From the IMG/VR virus record IMGVR_UViG_3300033146_001382, positions 62,001 through 126,000 of that record: a stretch of DNA of 64,000 nucleotides, one strand, 5' to 3'. The translations under genes were made by a program, and so were the position numbers. This document shows positions 25,580-34,246 of this stretch, piece after piece. The notes under the pieces were generated by a model that was given only the letters and a program-made list of their open reading frames with translations, was not told where the DNA came from and made no database searches. The stretch's first letter is position 1, and every line of letters begins with the position of its first letter. This stretch comes from a virus.

Positions 25580-27598
25580 ATGTCGAATCCAGAGTGTGTA
25601 AATAGTTTTTGGGAAGCCTATGGTAATTCAGCCATGCTGGTTGAAATTGAAGCTGAGGGCCCCTCTGGAAGTTTAGCATTGCATGTATTGGATGTTTTTA
25701 ATATAGATGTTGCAGCTTCAACTCGTATAGGTGGTAATTTAAAAGGGCTAGATATAAAGCATATGGATGCAATGGCGGTCATAAATTTATCACTATTAGA
25801 AGAATTAGCTGACCGGTCAGGAGGGATGTTCGAGGCTATTGTAAATCCTGATGGAGAGGTAGAGTTTGTAGAGATAGGTGGGTCTATAGCTAGTTTAAGT
25901 TCTATATATTATCAAGTTCAGTCTTTTACTTACGTTGAAGAGTGTAAAGGTGTTTTACTTCGTGGGGGTAATATTATGCCTTCTTGGAAAGAACTAGATT
26001 GGAAACTAATATGGGGTAATGGAGAAGGTAAAGATATATTTCATACAACTCAAATGGTTACTAATTGTATGTATGATGATTTTAGTACTCATGCTACAAT
26101 TACCTTTAATGATCCTCACTTAGATAGTGAGTATGATGACGGTATAAATAATTTATACGAAATAGACAGTCCTTGGAATAAAATTATAGGCTATGCTAGA
26201 TTTATAGATTGTCCTAATGCCACTGAAGGCACTAAAATAGTATTAAACTCTTCTACTGTTATACCTATAGAGATAGGTGGTAATGGCGGGGCTAATGGTC
26301 CATACATGGGAACTTTAAAATCTAGACCTTCCCACGACCCTGATGCTGCAGACTACGCAGATTGTTGGCAATGGACTGAAGGTGGTGTTATAGGCACTGC
26401 CTCTGAGGGGGTAAGGATTGATTTGCCAAGCTCTTTACGTTTTCAAAATGTATCAGGACAAGTAGTAGATAAATTTGTTAAAGTAGAGGAAATACTTCTT
26501 GTAGGGCAAGAACTTTCAATGGTACACTCTGGAGCACTAAGCGATTCAGTGGCTGCAACCCAGGAGCCCTCAGATATAAATTCTATAGCATTAATCTCTA
26601 TTGACACTAAGAATCAATCTATCTTTAAACTAGAGGGGGGTAAGCATTATGCTATACTTTATGAAGATGAAGACGGCTTTAAACAACCTTATGTACTCTT
26701 TGCAAAAGACGCTAGATCTAATGAGTTTAAAGAATATGGTCAAAATACATCGTATATTATAAGTCAAACAGGGGCAGAGGGGCTAGTTCATGCTGGTGAG
26801 ACTGGTGTAGGCACTATTTTTCCTTTAGCCGATAACAGAGGAGTTTTAGTACAACAGATATTTGCACAAGTTTCTTTGGACACTCCAGCTATTACTGTAT
26901 TTGATCCGGAAATGGATGAACGTCATAACCAGACTAGAGCATTAGATTTAGCAGAAGAACTTAAATTTTGGGTTACACCTCTTATGGTAGAGGAACCTCC
27001 ATCTACCATAGCGTTTAATGGCACGATAATAGATCAACGTCCAGCAGTACAAGATAATGATCCTACAGTACCTCAGAATTTTGAGGACACCCCATTAGAG
27101 TTAGTTTATGATACGTTAGATGGTGGAAGTGGTATGGAACTCACTTTACCATTTTTTAATTCAGTAGAAGACGATGCTAAATTAGCTAGTTTATCTGCAT
27201 CTTTATATGACTTCATGAATTCAGGTACTGGTATTGATACTACCTATGTTTGTGGCCCAGATGTGGATGTGTCTTTAGGAGAAGTTGGTCCGGCAGGTGG
27301 AGTAATAAATAGTATTTCTTACTCATACACTGATTCTGGGTCTTATACTATCTCAGTTAATGAAGGCCCTAGAGTCATTAAAAACTTTTCAGGTGGTGGC
27401 CCAGCAGGTCCATCATTTAAAGCTTCAGAGTCTTTTAGTGCCAGAGGTACTATTATAGCTTCTCTAGGTAATGGTATGTTTTTTAAAGTTAGAATTGATG
27501 GATATGGGGAGAGAGTAGCTATAAATATGGCACCTTCTATTTTAAAAGTAGGTGATGTAGTACAATGTTCTGTACATAATAATCCGGCGGAGGTGTAA
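25580..27598 (+). CDS. Putative tail hub / tail tip protein
   Basis: A 672-residue protein starting at ATG behind AAAGGAA, 19 bases after the tape measure stop. It is beta-rich with little helix. It contains an acidic EYDDGINNLYEIDSPWNK region, a Gly-rich segment near residue 235, and near the C terminus (about 565-670) NSISYSYTDSGSYTISVN followed by VIKNFSGGG. That C-terminal pattern, a short strand with 'YSY.D.GSYT..VN', recurs in tail hub and tip proteins of long-tailed phages. The gene directly after the tape measure is usually the distal tail or hub protein, which supports the call. The assignment is positional plus a weak motif. Confidence 0.5.
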   Translation: MSNPECVNSFWEAYGNSAMLVEIEAEGPSGSLALHVLDVFNIDVAASTRIGGNLKGLDIKHMDAMAVINLSLLEELADRSGGMFEAIVNPDGEVEFVEIGGSIASLSSIYYQVQSFTYVEECKGVLLRGGNIMPSWKELDWKLIWGNGEGKDIFHTTQMVTNCMYDDFSTHATITFNDPHLDSEYDDGINNLYEIDSPWNKIIGYARFIDCPNATEGTKIVLNSSTVIPIEIGGNGGANGPYMGTLKSRPSHDPDAADYADCWQWTEGGVIGTASEGVRIDLPSSLRFQNVSGQVVDKFVKVEEILLVGQELSMVHSGALSDSVAATQEPSDINSIALISIDTKNQSIFKLEGGKHYAILYEDEDGFKQPYVLFAKDARSNEFKEYGQNTSYIISQTGAEGLVHAGETGVGTIFPLADNRGVLVQQIFAQVSLDTPAITVFDPEMDERHNQTRALDLAEELKFWVTPLMVEEPPSTIAFNGTIIDQRPAVQDNDPTVPQNFEDTPLELVYDTLDGGSGMELTLPFFNSVEDDAKLASLSASLYDFMNSGTGIDTTYVCGPDVDVSLGEVGPAGGVINSISYSYTDSGSYTISVNEGPRVIKNFSGGGPAGPSFKASESFSARGTIIASLGNGMFFKVRIDGYGERVAINMAPSILKVGDVVQCSVHNNPAEV

Positions 27599-27599
27599 A

Positions 27600-28169
27600 A
27601 TGACTATTGAATTAGTTCCAATAAGGGCAGTTATTAAAATAGGGGATTTAGAAGTTAGGACTCCTTTTGTACAATCCTTTAATGTAAGAAAAACTAGAGG
27701 TCAACTTAGTACTTTTGATGCTACTTTAAAAGTAGATCATTCACAGATTTCTAGTAGTAATATTGGTGGTTTTGTAACTATTAGTGCTGGTAGTAATAGG
27801 ATACGAAAAATTTATACAGGTATTTTAAAAAAGTCAACAGTTTCACCTTGTTGGGATGACCCTGGTTATGTTTTATTAAATATTAGTGGTACTGATATTT
27901 TAAGTCATTTACAGGGAAAGAAGTATACTAGAAGATGTAGAGCTACTAAAAGTACATGGATTAGTATAGACTCTGTTACTAGGGAGGGACTAAGAGATGG
28001 TAAATTTAAAAAAGACTATCAAGTCTTAGAGTCACTACCTACTTCTATTGAGAAGGCTAAAGAAGTTATTAAAACACCTATGCCGACACATGTGGCAACG
28101 CCACAAAATTCACCTACAGAAAAAGTAGTTCTTATAAATGTTACTTCAGTAGTTACACCTACTGGATAA
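27600..28169 (+). CDS. Putative baseplate hub beta-barrel protein
   Basis: A 189-residue protein whose ATG begins one base after the preceding stop. Its GGAGG site lies inside the end of the upstream gene, indicating translational coupling. Residues 1-110 (IGDLEVRTPFVQSFNVRKTR, then TFDATLKVDH and YTGILKKS) look like the first barrel of hub proteins of the XkdQ/gpD type, in which a strand-rich N terminus is followed by a '..G.v......' return strand. The rest (TRRCRATKSTW onward) is basic and then Pro/Thr-rich. It is shorter than usual hub proteins, so the hub may be split between this gene and the one before. Confidence 0.5.
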   Translation: MTIELVPIRAVIKIGDLEVRTPFVQSFNVRKTRGQLSTFDATLKVDHSQISSSNIGGFVTISAGSNRIRKIYTGILKKSTVSPCWDDPGYVLLNISGTDILSHLQGKKYTRRCRATKSTWISIDSVTREGLRDGKFKKDYQVLESLPTSIEKAKEVIKTPMPTHVATPQNSPTEKVVLINVTSVVTPTG

Positions 28170-28185
28170 ATGGGGGATTGAATAA

Positions 28186-28578
28186 ATGGCTAATATAACA
28201 AATATTTCAGTGAATCTTAGTGCAGGACAAACTTATACTATTATGGTGCCTGTTAATATGTCTAATAATATGGGGTATTTCCCAAGACGAGGAAATATTA
28301 CTTTAGAGAATGGAGAAACTATTACCTTTCAACAAGGATTTTATGTAGAAAATGAAGAGGTAGGTGAGATAGTTACAGTACATAGTGATAAAGTAGCCAT
28401 AGATTATAAGTACAAGCTTCCCGAGCAAACCTCTATTTGGTTTGTAGCTCATACAGGTGAACGTGCTAGAATTATTATTTCTAGTATGCAGGTACATGAT
28501 CATGCTTCTATTGTAACTGGCGGTCCTGCATATAGCACATATTTTAGTGATACAGACGCACCAGAGGAGTCAATTTAA
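28186..28578 (+). CDS. Small beta-rich virion protein, function unknown
   Basis: A 130-residue protein with predicted alternating strands (ITNISVNLSAGQTYTIMVPV at the start) and no Cys. Its TAA overlaps the next ATG as TAATG, so the two are probably coupled. It lies in the tail tip cluster. No family recognised. Confidence 0.7.
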   Translation: MANITNISVNLSAGQTYTIMVPVNMSNNMGYFPRRGNITLENGETITFQQGFYVENEEVGEIVTVHSDKVAIDYKYKLPEQTSIWFVAHTGERARIIISSMQVHDHASIVTGGPAYSTYFSDTDAPEESI

Positions 28579-29177
28579 TGAGCGGTTGCTGTAATTTAGT
28601 AGGTAATTTTTTATCAGAAACAGGTTTACAACTTCCAGGTGGTTGTTTTATTTCTGTTAATACTAATATAAACACTGAATATTCAGATCAAGGATGTGAT
28701 TCTATGTTAGGAGGCTACACTGTTGGGTCTATGAATTTATCAGCCTATGTGAGTACTGAAGTGTATACTGGATGTGGAGGGAGGGCTGGAGCTCAGGTAA
28801 TTTGGATACGTAAGTATGATTGTGAATTAGATTTACTTCATTTTATATTTGCTGGTGAAGGTAGGTCATTTTTATCTGACGATATTAGTGGGTTTGGAAC
28901 TATTTCGTTAAATAATACTTATCCAAATCGCACTAGATCTTTAAGTGCCTCTGCTCAATCAGGCCCAACAAGTTTTTATACGGATGTTATTCAAATAGAA
29001 GGTAAAGGTATGGCTTATAGTGGGGGTCCTATTAGTTTTGACACTTCAAACCAGGCTGGATGCACATTAGCAAATATGGGGTTGGGAGTAAGTGATTATT
29101 ATTTACAAAATTTTAGCATAGAATTAGTACCAGGGGCTATCCCTGTAGCTAATTATACATTTGCCTACACCCCTTAA
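28578..29177 (+). CDS. Cys-rich tail tip protein, function unknown
   Basis: A 199-residue Gly/Ser-rich protein opening with MSGCCNLVGN and carrying further Cys (GGCFIS, QGCDSM, YTGCGG, YDCELD, AGCTLA). The start overlaps the previous stop (TAATG). The number of Cys is unusual for an intracellular phage protein and is shared with several neighbours, suggesting metal or iron-sulfur binding, or disulfides formed after lysis. Its size and beta-rich character would also fit a tail-tube-like ring protein. No clear family. Confidence 0.7.
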   Translation: MSGCCNLVGNFLSETGLQLPGGCFISVNTNINTEYSDQGCDSMLGGYTVGSMNLSAYVSTEVYTGCGGRAGAQVIWIRKYDCELDLLHFIFAGEGRSFLSDDISGFGTISLNNTYPNRTRSLSASAQSGPTSFYTDVIQIEGKGMAYSGGPISFDTSNQAGCTLANMGLGVSDYYLQNFSIELVPGAIPVANYTFAYTP

Positions 29178-29191
29178 GGAGGAATTTAATA

Positions 29192-29476
29192 ATGGCTGTT
29201 AGTGATATAGGTATTCAATATAAATTAAGAGCAGGTAGTCCTATGCCTACTGCTACTCTAGGTAATTTTGTACTACATTCTTTTATGGCATCAATTTCTG
29301 AAGTTAGGGTAGATAATTGTATAGCAAGCTTACCGTCTAGTAGTGACTTTAGAGGACAAGGTGGGTCATATATGTCAGCTAGTTACTCCAGGCTTCCTTT
29401 GTCAGAAGAGAGATTTAAAGGTAAAATAAATGATAGTGGTGCTTATGTAGATGAACATATGGGAGGTTATAATTAG
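29192..29476 (+). CDS. Small tail-cluster protein, function unknown
   Basis: A 94-residue protein behind TTAAGGAGG, a strong ribosome binding site. One Cys; Ser/Gly-rich middle (SSSDFRGQGGSYMSASYS). It ends 6 bases before the next ATG. No motif recognised; kept as a gene because of its ribosome binding site, spacing and strand. Confidence 0.65.
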   Translation: MAVSDIGIQYKLRAGSPMPTATLGNFVLHSFMASISEVRVDNCIASLPSSSDFRGQGGSYMSASYSRLPLSEERFKGKINDSGAYVDEHMGGYN

Positions 29477-29482
29477 TTAGTT

Positions 29483-29728
29483 ATGCCTACTTTTATAGAG
29501 TGTGAGTCTTTATCAATAAGTTATAATGAAATGGGGATAGCTACTATTAATTATACTTTAATATCCACAGAGGAATCCCCAAGTTTTAATTATAATAGTA
29601 TTGAAGCCGGACAACTTTTATTTACTGGAGTAGTCACTGATGTGTATTCTCAAATTATACCTAATACTGAGAATGCTACTAATGGTCCATGGTTTTCTAT
29701 AAATGTTACATTATTAGCTACTAGTTGA
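29483..29728 (+). CDS. Small beta-rich tail-cluster protein, function unknown
   Basis: An 81-residue protein with strand-like segments (GIATINYTLIST, WFSINVTLLATS). The ribosome binding site is poor at the normal distance; a GGAGG lies about 17 bases upstream inside the previous gene, so expression may depend on coupling. It ends in TGA. No family recognised. Confidence 0.6.
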   Translation: MPTFIECESLSISYNEMGIATINYTLISTEESPSFNYNSIEAGQLLFTGVVTDVYSQIIPNTENATNGPWFSINVTLLATS

Positions 29729-29745
29729 TATAGGAGGAATAAATT

Positions 29746-29970
29746 ATGGCATGTGGTGGATGTGGTAGACGAAGAAAAGCTCCTAATACCAGGGCAGTTA
29801 CTCCAGAAGCGTATGATTTAACAGGAGGTATGGATGTTAGGAGTTTAAATAATAGACAAATAAAGGCAAGATTAGAAGTATTTAAGCGTAAATTTTGTAA
29901 AACATGTAGTATTAGGTACTTATGTGATTATACTACTTATTTAGAGTGTAAAGGGCTTAACCCACAGTAA
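29746..29970 (+). CDS. Small two-cluster Cys protein, candidate Fe-S or zinc binder
   Basis: A 74-residue basic protein behind TAGGAGG. The N terminus is MACGGCGRRRK (C3, C6). The C terminus is CKTCSIRYLCDYTTYLEC (C51, C54, C60, C68). The CxxCx5C spacing resembles the iron-sulfur ligand pattern of SPASM-type domains, but the protein is far too short to be a radical SAM enzyme. Lambda tail tip protein L is known to carry a 4Fe-4S cluster, so a metal centre in a tail tip is not without precedent. It is flanked by other Cys-containing tail genes. Zinc binding is equally possible. Confidence 0.7.
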   Translation: MACGGCGRRRKAPNTRAVTPEAYDLTGGMDVRSLNNRQIKARLEVFKRKFCKTCSIRYLCDYTTYLECKGLNPQ

Positions 29971-29984
29971 TTAAGTAACCTAAT
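29967..29984 (+). promoter_or_regulatory. Copy 2 of the recurring intergenic element
   Basis: GTAATTAAGTAAC (29967-29979) repeats the copy at 2225-2237. The overlapping AAGTAACCTAAT (29973-29984) repeats the copy at 39695-39706. It is followed by ATATTATAG and an AAAGGAG ribosome binding site. Confidence 0.4.
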
Positions 29985-30009
29985 ATATTATAGAAAGGAG
30001 AAATAAAAT

Positions 30010-30690
30010 ATGAGTATTCAAGTTATCATAGGACAAGCTACCAATGTATCTCTGGATGGTACAGTATGTGCCATTTCAGCGAATTGGGGTTTTGAGCCTG
30101 GAAAGCAGGACGCTTTTTGTTTAGGTAGTTGGACACCTAGTACTGAGCATATGATTTTTAAGCCTCAACAAACACTAAGTATCACCTTATATGCCCCCGG
30201 CCCAACACACAGTGTTATACCATCAAATTCTTGTGATATGTCAGATACTATAGCAGCATCAGTGTCCCCTGCTACTTGTAATGGTGTCATAGAGGGATTA
30301 TCTGGAGATTGGATGGTTACTAGTTATAATTATTCTAAAGAAGCTAAAGATCAACCAGCTCAAGAGAGTTGGTCACTTATTAAATATATCGGGGCTAGTG
30401 CATATTTATCTGGTCAAGCAGCATCAAGAGCAGTAGAACCTTCTACTATTTTGAGAGGTATTTCTCAAGGGCAGACTACTGATACTGCAGTAACTGGTAT
30501 AATATTTGATAGTGCAGGGGCTTATGCTACTTCTGTAAATGGTAGTGTATCAGCGGGGGCTATAGGTAAGTCTACTACAATGCAACATGGGGTAGTTGAA
30601 TCTATTGGTGGGGGTTCAAGTAGTGTTTCTGTGCAAGGAACTGGAAGTGCATCTATTCCTTTAAACCCCATTTATTCGGATATAACTTAA
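30010..30690 (+). CDS. Tail-cluster structural protein, function unknown
   Basis: A 226-residue protein behind AAAGGAG. Residues 1-130 have four spaced Cys (TVCAIS, AFCLGS, NSCDMS, ATCNGV) and strand-like segments. The C-terminal third is Ser/Gly/Ala-rich and looks flexible (SGQAASRA, GGGSSSVSVQGTGS). Its size and strand content would fit a tube-like or tip ring protein. No family recognised. Confidence 0.7.
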   Translation: MSIQVIIGQATNVSLDGTVCAISANWGFEPGKQDAFCLGSWTPSTEHMIFKPQQTLSITLYAPGPTHSVIPSNSCDMSDTIAASVSPATCNGVIEGLSGDWMVTSYNYSKEAKDQPAQESWSLIKYIGASAYLSGQAASRAVEPSTILRGISQGQTTDTAVTGIIFDSAGAYATSVNGSVSAGAIGKSTTMQHGVVESIGGGSSSVSVQGTGSASIPLNPIYSDIT

Positions 30691-30692
30691 TT

Positions 30693-31127
30693 ATGCGTGA
30701 ATTTTTATTATCAGAGCAGTTTAAGTTAGAACTACATTGGAAAACAGCTATGTATAATCAACCAGGTATATGTGTATTAGATGGAGCCTACTTTATGGGC
30801 CCTGTATTACAAGTAGCTGCTAAGATTGAACCTAATGACTACATGATGTTGGACTTATATTCTCAGTACATAATGTTGGTAAAAGGTGCTTATGTAGTTA
30901 AGTTTTTATGGGATGAAGTTACTTATAATTCAGATAGTTCAAAAGTTTTTTTAACTAATGCTAGATTAGAACATGAGATGGATTTAAATACTACACCTAA
31001 TTTAAAGTCTAGTGACTATTTTGTTATTGATACTAGCGATCATGAAATTAGTGTACATAAGTATCATTTAGTATATAAAACCTTCTTAATTAACCCTGAC
31101 AATACTTTGTATAGGTTTAATAAATGA
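30693..31127 (+). CDS. Tail-cluster protein, function unknown
   Basis: A 144-residue protein beginning 2 bases after the previous stop, with a TGA that overlaps the next ATG as ATGA. It contains aromatic-rich segments (MMLDLYSQYIML, YFVIDTSDHE) suggesting a compact beta-sandwich or baseplate-wedge-like fold. There is no clear motif. Tight overlap on both sides implies co-translation with its neighbours. Confidence 0.7.
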   Translation: MREFLLSEQFKLELHWKTAMYNQPGICVLDGAYFMGPVLQVAAKIEPNDYMMLDLYSQYIMLVKGAYVVKFLWDEVTYNSDSSKVFLTNARLEHEMDLNTTPNLKSSDYFVIDTSDHEISVHKYHLVYKTFLINPDNTLYRFNK

Positions 31128-31618
31128 GTTATAAAGAGAAACTTTGTGCACCTGTATCTGGTATGTCTAATGAAGATATTTGGAGAGAGATACGTGCTTT
31201 AGTTGGGGGCACTACAGTTGATACACCAGACGCTATAGCTAGAATGAATCAAGAAATAGTAGACTATAATATATGGGTAGCTCAGAATGGTGTAGTGCCT
31301 TTTGATAGATGGTTAAGGTGGTTAATAAGGATAGGCACTACTAGATATAATAATTTAGCTACTACTAAAGTAAATGAGGGCAAAGTAGGCCATGGGTATG
31401 CGCCATGTCCCTACTCTTTACAGAGTGGTGAAGTTAGAACTAGACTTATGTTAGGACTTACAGATAGTGATCCTTTACCTGTAAGAACTAATCATATAGA
31501 CTCAGGTATAACTTATTTTTTAAGTACAACATCCAAAGGGAGTAGGTGGGGCCAAGGGTGTACATTTATTGGTTGCCCCTATTATATTTTAAATGGATCA
31601 CAATTTTTTTATGTTTAA
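31124..31618 (+). CDS. Tail-cluster protein with C-terminal Cys residues, function unknown
   Basis: A 164-residue protein. A helical N-terminal half (EDIWREIRALVGG, then DRWLRWLIRIGTTRYNN) is followed by a Gly/Cys-containing C-terminal half (APCPYS, GQGCTFIGCPYY). The start overlaps the upstream stop by four bases. The gene is followed by a 52-base gap. No family recognised. Confidence 0.7.
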   Translation: MSYKEKLCAPVSGMSNEDIWREIRALVGGTTVDTPDAIARMNQEIVDYNIWVAQNGVVPFDRWLRWLIRIGTTRYNNLATTKVNEGKVGHGYAPCPYSLQSGEVRTRLMLGLTDSDPLPVRTNHIDSGITYFLSTTSKGSRWGQGCTFIGCPYYILNGSQFFYV

Positions 31619-31670
31619 ATACTATCGAATAATAAAGAGTTAAAAACAACTATTAAAGGAGGAATTTAAA

Positions 31671-32651
31671 TTGGCAATTAATATAGACACACAGGACCTA
31701 GAAAATTTTCCTGGCACAACAAAGAGAATTACAATTGATTTAAGTAGCATAGTACCTATAGGTGCAGAGGGGGATGAGAAATTTGTATTAAGTACAGCTA
31801 CTAATTCGTATAGTGATAATGAGGAGCGTACTCGTATACAAGAACTTTATATTACTGATATGGTAGCAGGGTGGTGTAAAAGTTCTGGCTTTGCTGGATC
31901 TGCAGGTAAATTCTATTTGGATGATACCCATAATAGTTTAAAAGTACGTATGGACGCTACAGTAAGTGGTATTGATGGTAGTGGTTTTTATACTATAGCA
32001 TTAACCCCGAATGACGACAACACCCCAGTAGCAGGTGAAGTTGTAGCTGCAGAGTTAGAAATTAAAATAAGGGCTATTAGTGACATACTGGCTCCAGTGG
32101 ATGCAGGATTTTCTATGGCGTATAAAAACGCTTCAGTTGAATTTAAGAATGGTAAGTTTTGGGTAATTTCAGGCAGTATAAGTCATTATTATTCAGGCAA
32201 TTTACGATCTTCAGTAGTCATAATAGATGCCGATACTAATGGGTGCTCTCAGGTCCTAGGCTTTGATTTACCTACTACTAGTTTTGACTTATCAAACGTA
32301 GCTGTTAAAGAAACTTTACTTAACTCAGATTATACATCTGACTCTACGACTTTAAGTGTAAATACTGGAACAGGGGCAACCGCAGGGATGTCTTTTATGA
32401 TTACTGATGGTATTAATACGGAATATTTCACTGCATTGTCTGGAACTACAGATTCAAGTATAAAAGTAGCTACTTTAGGTGTAAATGGGTATACAGGAAT
32501 AACTAACTCATATACGGCTAATAACGCTAAGCTGCAGCTTATGAGGGAACAAGATCCAGAGAGTGTTCCTACCAATTGGTATACTTCTATTGATCAATTA
32601 GTACGTTATGGTATAAAGGTAATGGCAAGTCAGATTGATTATAGTAGTTAA
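31671..32651 (+). CDS. Tail or baseplate structural protein, function unknown
   Basis: A 326-residue protein starting with TTG. AAAGGAGG lies just upstream and no nearby in-frame ATG is better placed. It is beta-rich. The C-terminal third has a repeat-like STTLSVNTGTGATAGMSFMI segment similar in style to 'coated jelly-roll' modules in the appendage genes downstream (for example the DTIVTIASDSG segment of the gene at 34247). Probably a structural part that contacts the appendages. No enzyme motif. Confidence 0.65.
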   Translation: MAINIDTQDLENFPGTTKRITIDLSSIVPIGAEGDEKFVLSTATNSYSDNEERTRIQELYITDMVAGWCKSSGFAGSAGKFYLDDTHNSLKVRMDATVSGIDGSGFYTIALTPNDDNTPVAGEVVAAELEIKIRAISDILAPVDAGFSMAYKNASVEFKNGKFWVISGSISHYYSGNLRSSVVIIDADTNGCSQVLGFDLPTTSFDLSNVAVKETLLNSDYTSDSTTLSVNTGTGATAGMSFMITDGINTEYFTALSGTTDSSIKVATLGVNGYTGITNSYTANNAKLQLMREQDPESVPTNWYTSIDQLVRYGIKVMASQIDYSS

Positions 32652-32670
32652 TTTTTAAGAGGTAATTATT

Positions 32671-33093
32671 ATGAAAGTATATGAATTTTGGAATAGGTTA
32701 TGTATTGACTTAGATTATAGGGTTTTTTCAGGTGTACCAATAAAAGAATTAAAGACTATTTATGAGTCTATGTCCCCAGAATTTTTGCATTTTATTCCTA
32801 CACTAACTGAAGAAATAGCTCTAGGCTTAATTAGTGGCGCAAAAATTACAGGAACTAAGGGTGTAGTTATGGTAGCAGCAGAAGCATTTGATAGTTTTAA
32901 TGCTCAATTTAAGAGATTTAATTGTGCGTTTGAAATTCCGGTGTTATTTATTGTGGAAACTGAGTATAACCCATTGAATTTATACTGTAAAGTGTTAGCA
33001 GATGATCTCAGTGTTATTGATACTTTGATAGATCATATGGATACTACTAATGAGTCTGTTATTTTAGTAGTAAAAGAAGGAGTTTTGGTATGA
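32671..33093 (+). CDS. ThDP-decarboxylase-like protein, Pyr-domain half (phosphonopyruvate/sulfopyruvate decarboxylase alpha-like)
   Basis: A 140-residue protein resembling the Pyr domain of phosphonopyruvate and sulfopyruvate decarboxylases (Ppd/ComD). It shows FWNRLCIDLDYRVFSGVP, matching the family's '...FF.GVP.S.LK'; TEEIALGLISGAK (E47, E48) where the family has the cofactor-activating Glu in 'NEG.AIALA.G'; then FEIPVLFIVETE matching 'Y.IP.LLLI'. It overlaps the next gene by ATGA, and that gene looks like the matching PP half, the same alpha/beta split used by ComD and ComE. It is embedded in a phage tail cluster. The partner has lost the metal site, so this is probably a structural derivative, not an enzyme. 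Confidence 0.65.
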   Translation: MKVYEFWNRLCIDLDYRVFSGVPIKELKTIYESMSPEFLHFIPTLTEEIALGLISGAKITGTKGVVMVAAEAFDSFNAQFKRFNCAFEIPVLFIVETEYNPLNLYCKVLADDLSVIDTLIDHMDTTNESVILVVKEGVLV

Positions 33094-33725
33094 TTATTAC
33101 TAGGAAGAGGGTTTTAACTGGTATAAAAGATTTAGTATCTCAGGATGACATAGTTTTTTGTATTGGTAAGACATTAAGTAAAGAAGCTAGCATTTTTACA
33201 GAACATACTATTTTTATAGATGATAATTTTGTAGATTTTTTGTCGATAATTACGGGTCTGGCTATGACTACTGAGAGACGAGTACTTATTATAATTGAAG
33301 ATCAGTATATGCTTAAATATTTTAATACTATTTTACAGATAGCTGTTAGTAAGTGTACTAATTTATTTATAATTACTATAGTTACCTCATTATATGATGT
33401 AGTTATACCTCAAACTAATTTATTTAATACTTTAAGATCTATTAAGGGGATATTATTTAATTCTGGTATTTTAACCCATGAGTATACTAAATACTTTGAA
33501 ACTAAAGCGTCTGTAAAACAATTAAAAGGTATATATGATAGTACTATTGGTCCAGTTATAGGTTTGGTAGCAATATCTAGTAATAGATTATATAATGTAG
33601 GAGACAATGTGTCCACTTTTAAAGATTTATCTGATTTAGGTGAATATATACAAACAACTCCTACTGCTAATTTATTTTCTAAAGACAAAGTTTCTAGTTT
33701 AGATGATATTATGATGGATAAATAA
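33090..33725 (+). CDS. Degenerate ThDP-decarboxylase-like protein, PP-domain half (Ppd/ComE beta-like)
   Basis: A 211-residue protein. Its first 100 residues follow the PP domain of Ppd/ComE: ITRKRVLTGIKDLVSQDDIVFC, then IGKTLSKEAS (family 'TGKTSREL'), then FVDFLSIITGLAM (family 'GHASSIALGIAL'), then ERRVLIIIEDQYMLK (family 'DR.V.VIDGDGA.LM'), then a CTNLFIITIV strand. The GDG metal/diphosphate motif is changed to EDQ (E70-Q72) and the downstream Asn ligand is not evident, so cofactor binding is unlikely. The C-terminal half (about 120-211) is extra. It overlaps its upstream partner by four bases, and the next gene starts immediately at its stop. Structural exaptation is inference. Confidence 0.65.
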   Translation: MIITRKRVLTGIKDLVSQDDIVFCIGKTLSKEASIFTEHTIFIDDNFVDFLSIITGLAMTTERRVLIIIEDQYMLKYFNTILQIAVSKCTNLFIITIVTSLYDVVIPQTNLFNTLRSIKGILFNSGILTHEYTKYFETKASVKQLKGIYDSTIGPVIGLVAISSNRLYNVGDNVSTFKDLSDLGEYIQTTPTANLFSKDKVSSLDDIMMDK

Positions 33726-34244
33726 ATGGCACATATATTAGTTAAAAATAGTCTAAGTAACTATAAAGCAGCATTAGTAGATATTAATTTTCCAATAGTC
33801 GTTACTACTGATTCAGAAGGGGACCCAAAATGGGTATTAGAGACTGCTTCTACGTACCCATCAGCTAGTGGTACTAAGATTAACCCTGTTTATGCACATA
33901 AGATTACAGCATTTAATAGCTTAGACGATGCGGTAGCCAAGGCTATTTCAGAAATAGCTAAGCAAATAGATTGGGACCCTTTAGTTGTTGATGCTACTTC
34001 GCCTTATGTCACCGATGTAAAGCCTTTAGGTGACTCAGTATCTATAGCATCTAATGTTAGTATAGATATTGTAGATGATATACCTTCTGCTGGAATAGAT
34101 TTATCTGATATACAAGTAACATTGACTACTGAAAATACAGTATTTGATATCACTAATGAATGCACTATTGAAGGTGACCCGTTTTATTATAATGTTCATT
34201 GGGAACCACCAAGTAGAATAACTAGAAATTATAAACAGGAGTAA
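33726..34244 (+). CDS. Appendage protein with Ig-like C-terminal half
   Basis: A 172-residue protein starting at the base after the previous TAA. The N-terminal 95 residues are mixed alpha/beta. The C-terminal part (TDVKPLGDSVSIASNVSIDI then SDIQVTLTTEN) resembles a Big_5-type Ig-like domain of the 'P..g..v...s.I.i...' kind. It is followed at 2 bases by the first Big_1 paralog. Likely a connector or small fibre part. Confidence 0.55.
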   Translation: MAHILVKNSLSNYKAALVDINFPIVVTTDSEGDPKWVLETASTYPSASGTKINPVYAHKITAFNSLDDAVAKAISEIAKQIDWDPLVVDATSPYVTDVKPLGDSVSIASNVSIDIVDDIPSAGIDLSDIQVTLTTENTVFDITNECTIEGDPFYYNVHWEPPSRITRNYKQE

Positions 34245-34246
34245 TT

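Noticed and set aside
29746-29970. A radical SAM enzyme because of the CxxCx5C pattern
   Set aside because: At 74 residues the protein cannot hold the barrel, and the canonical CxxxCxxC motif is absent.
32671-33725. A functional phage-encoded decarboxylase for host metabolism
   Set aside because: The PP half has EDQ where the GDG metal/cofactor motif should be and no clear downstream Asn, so activity is not supported.
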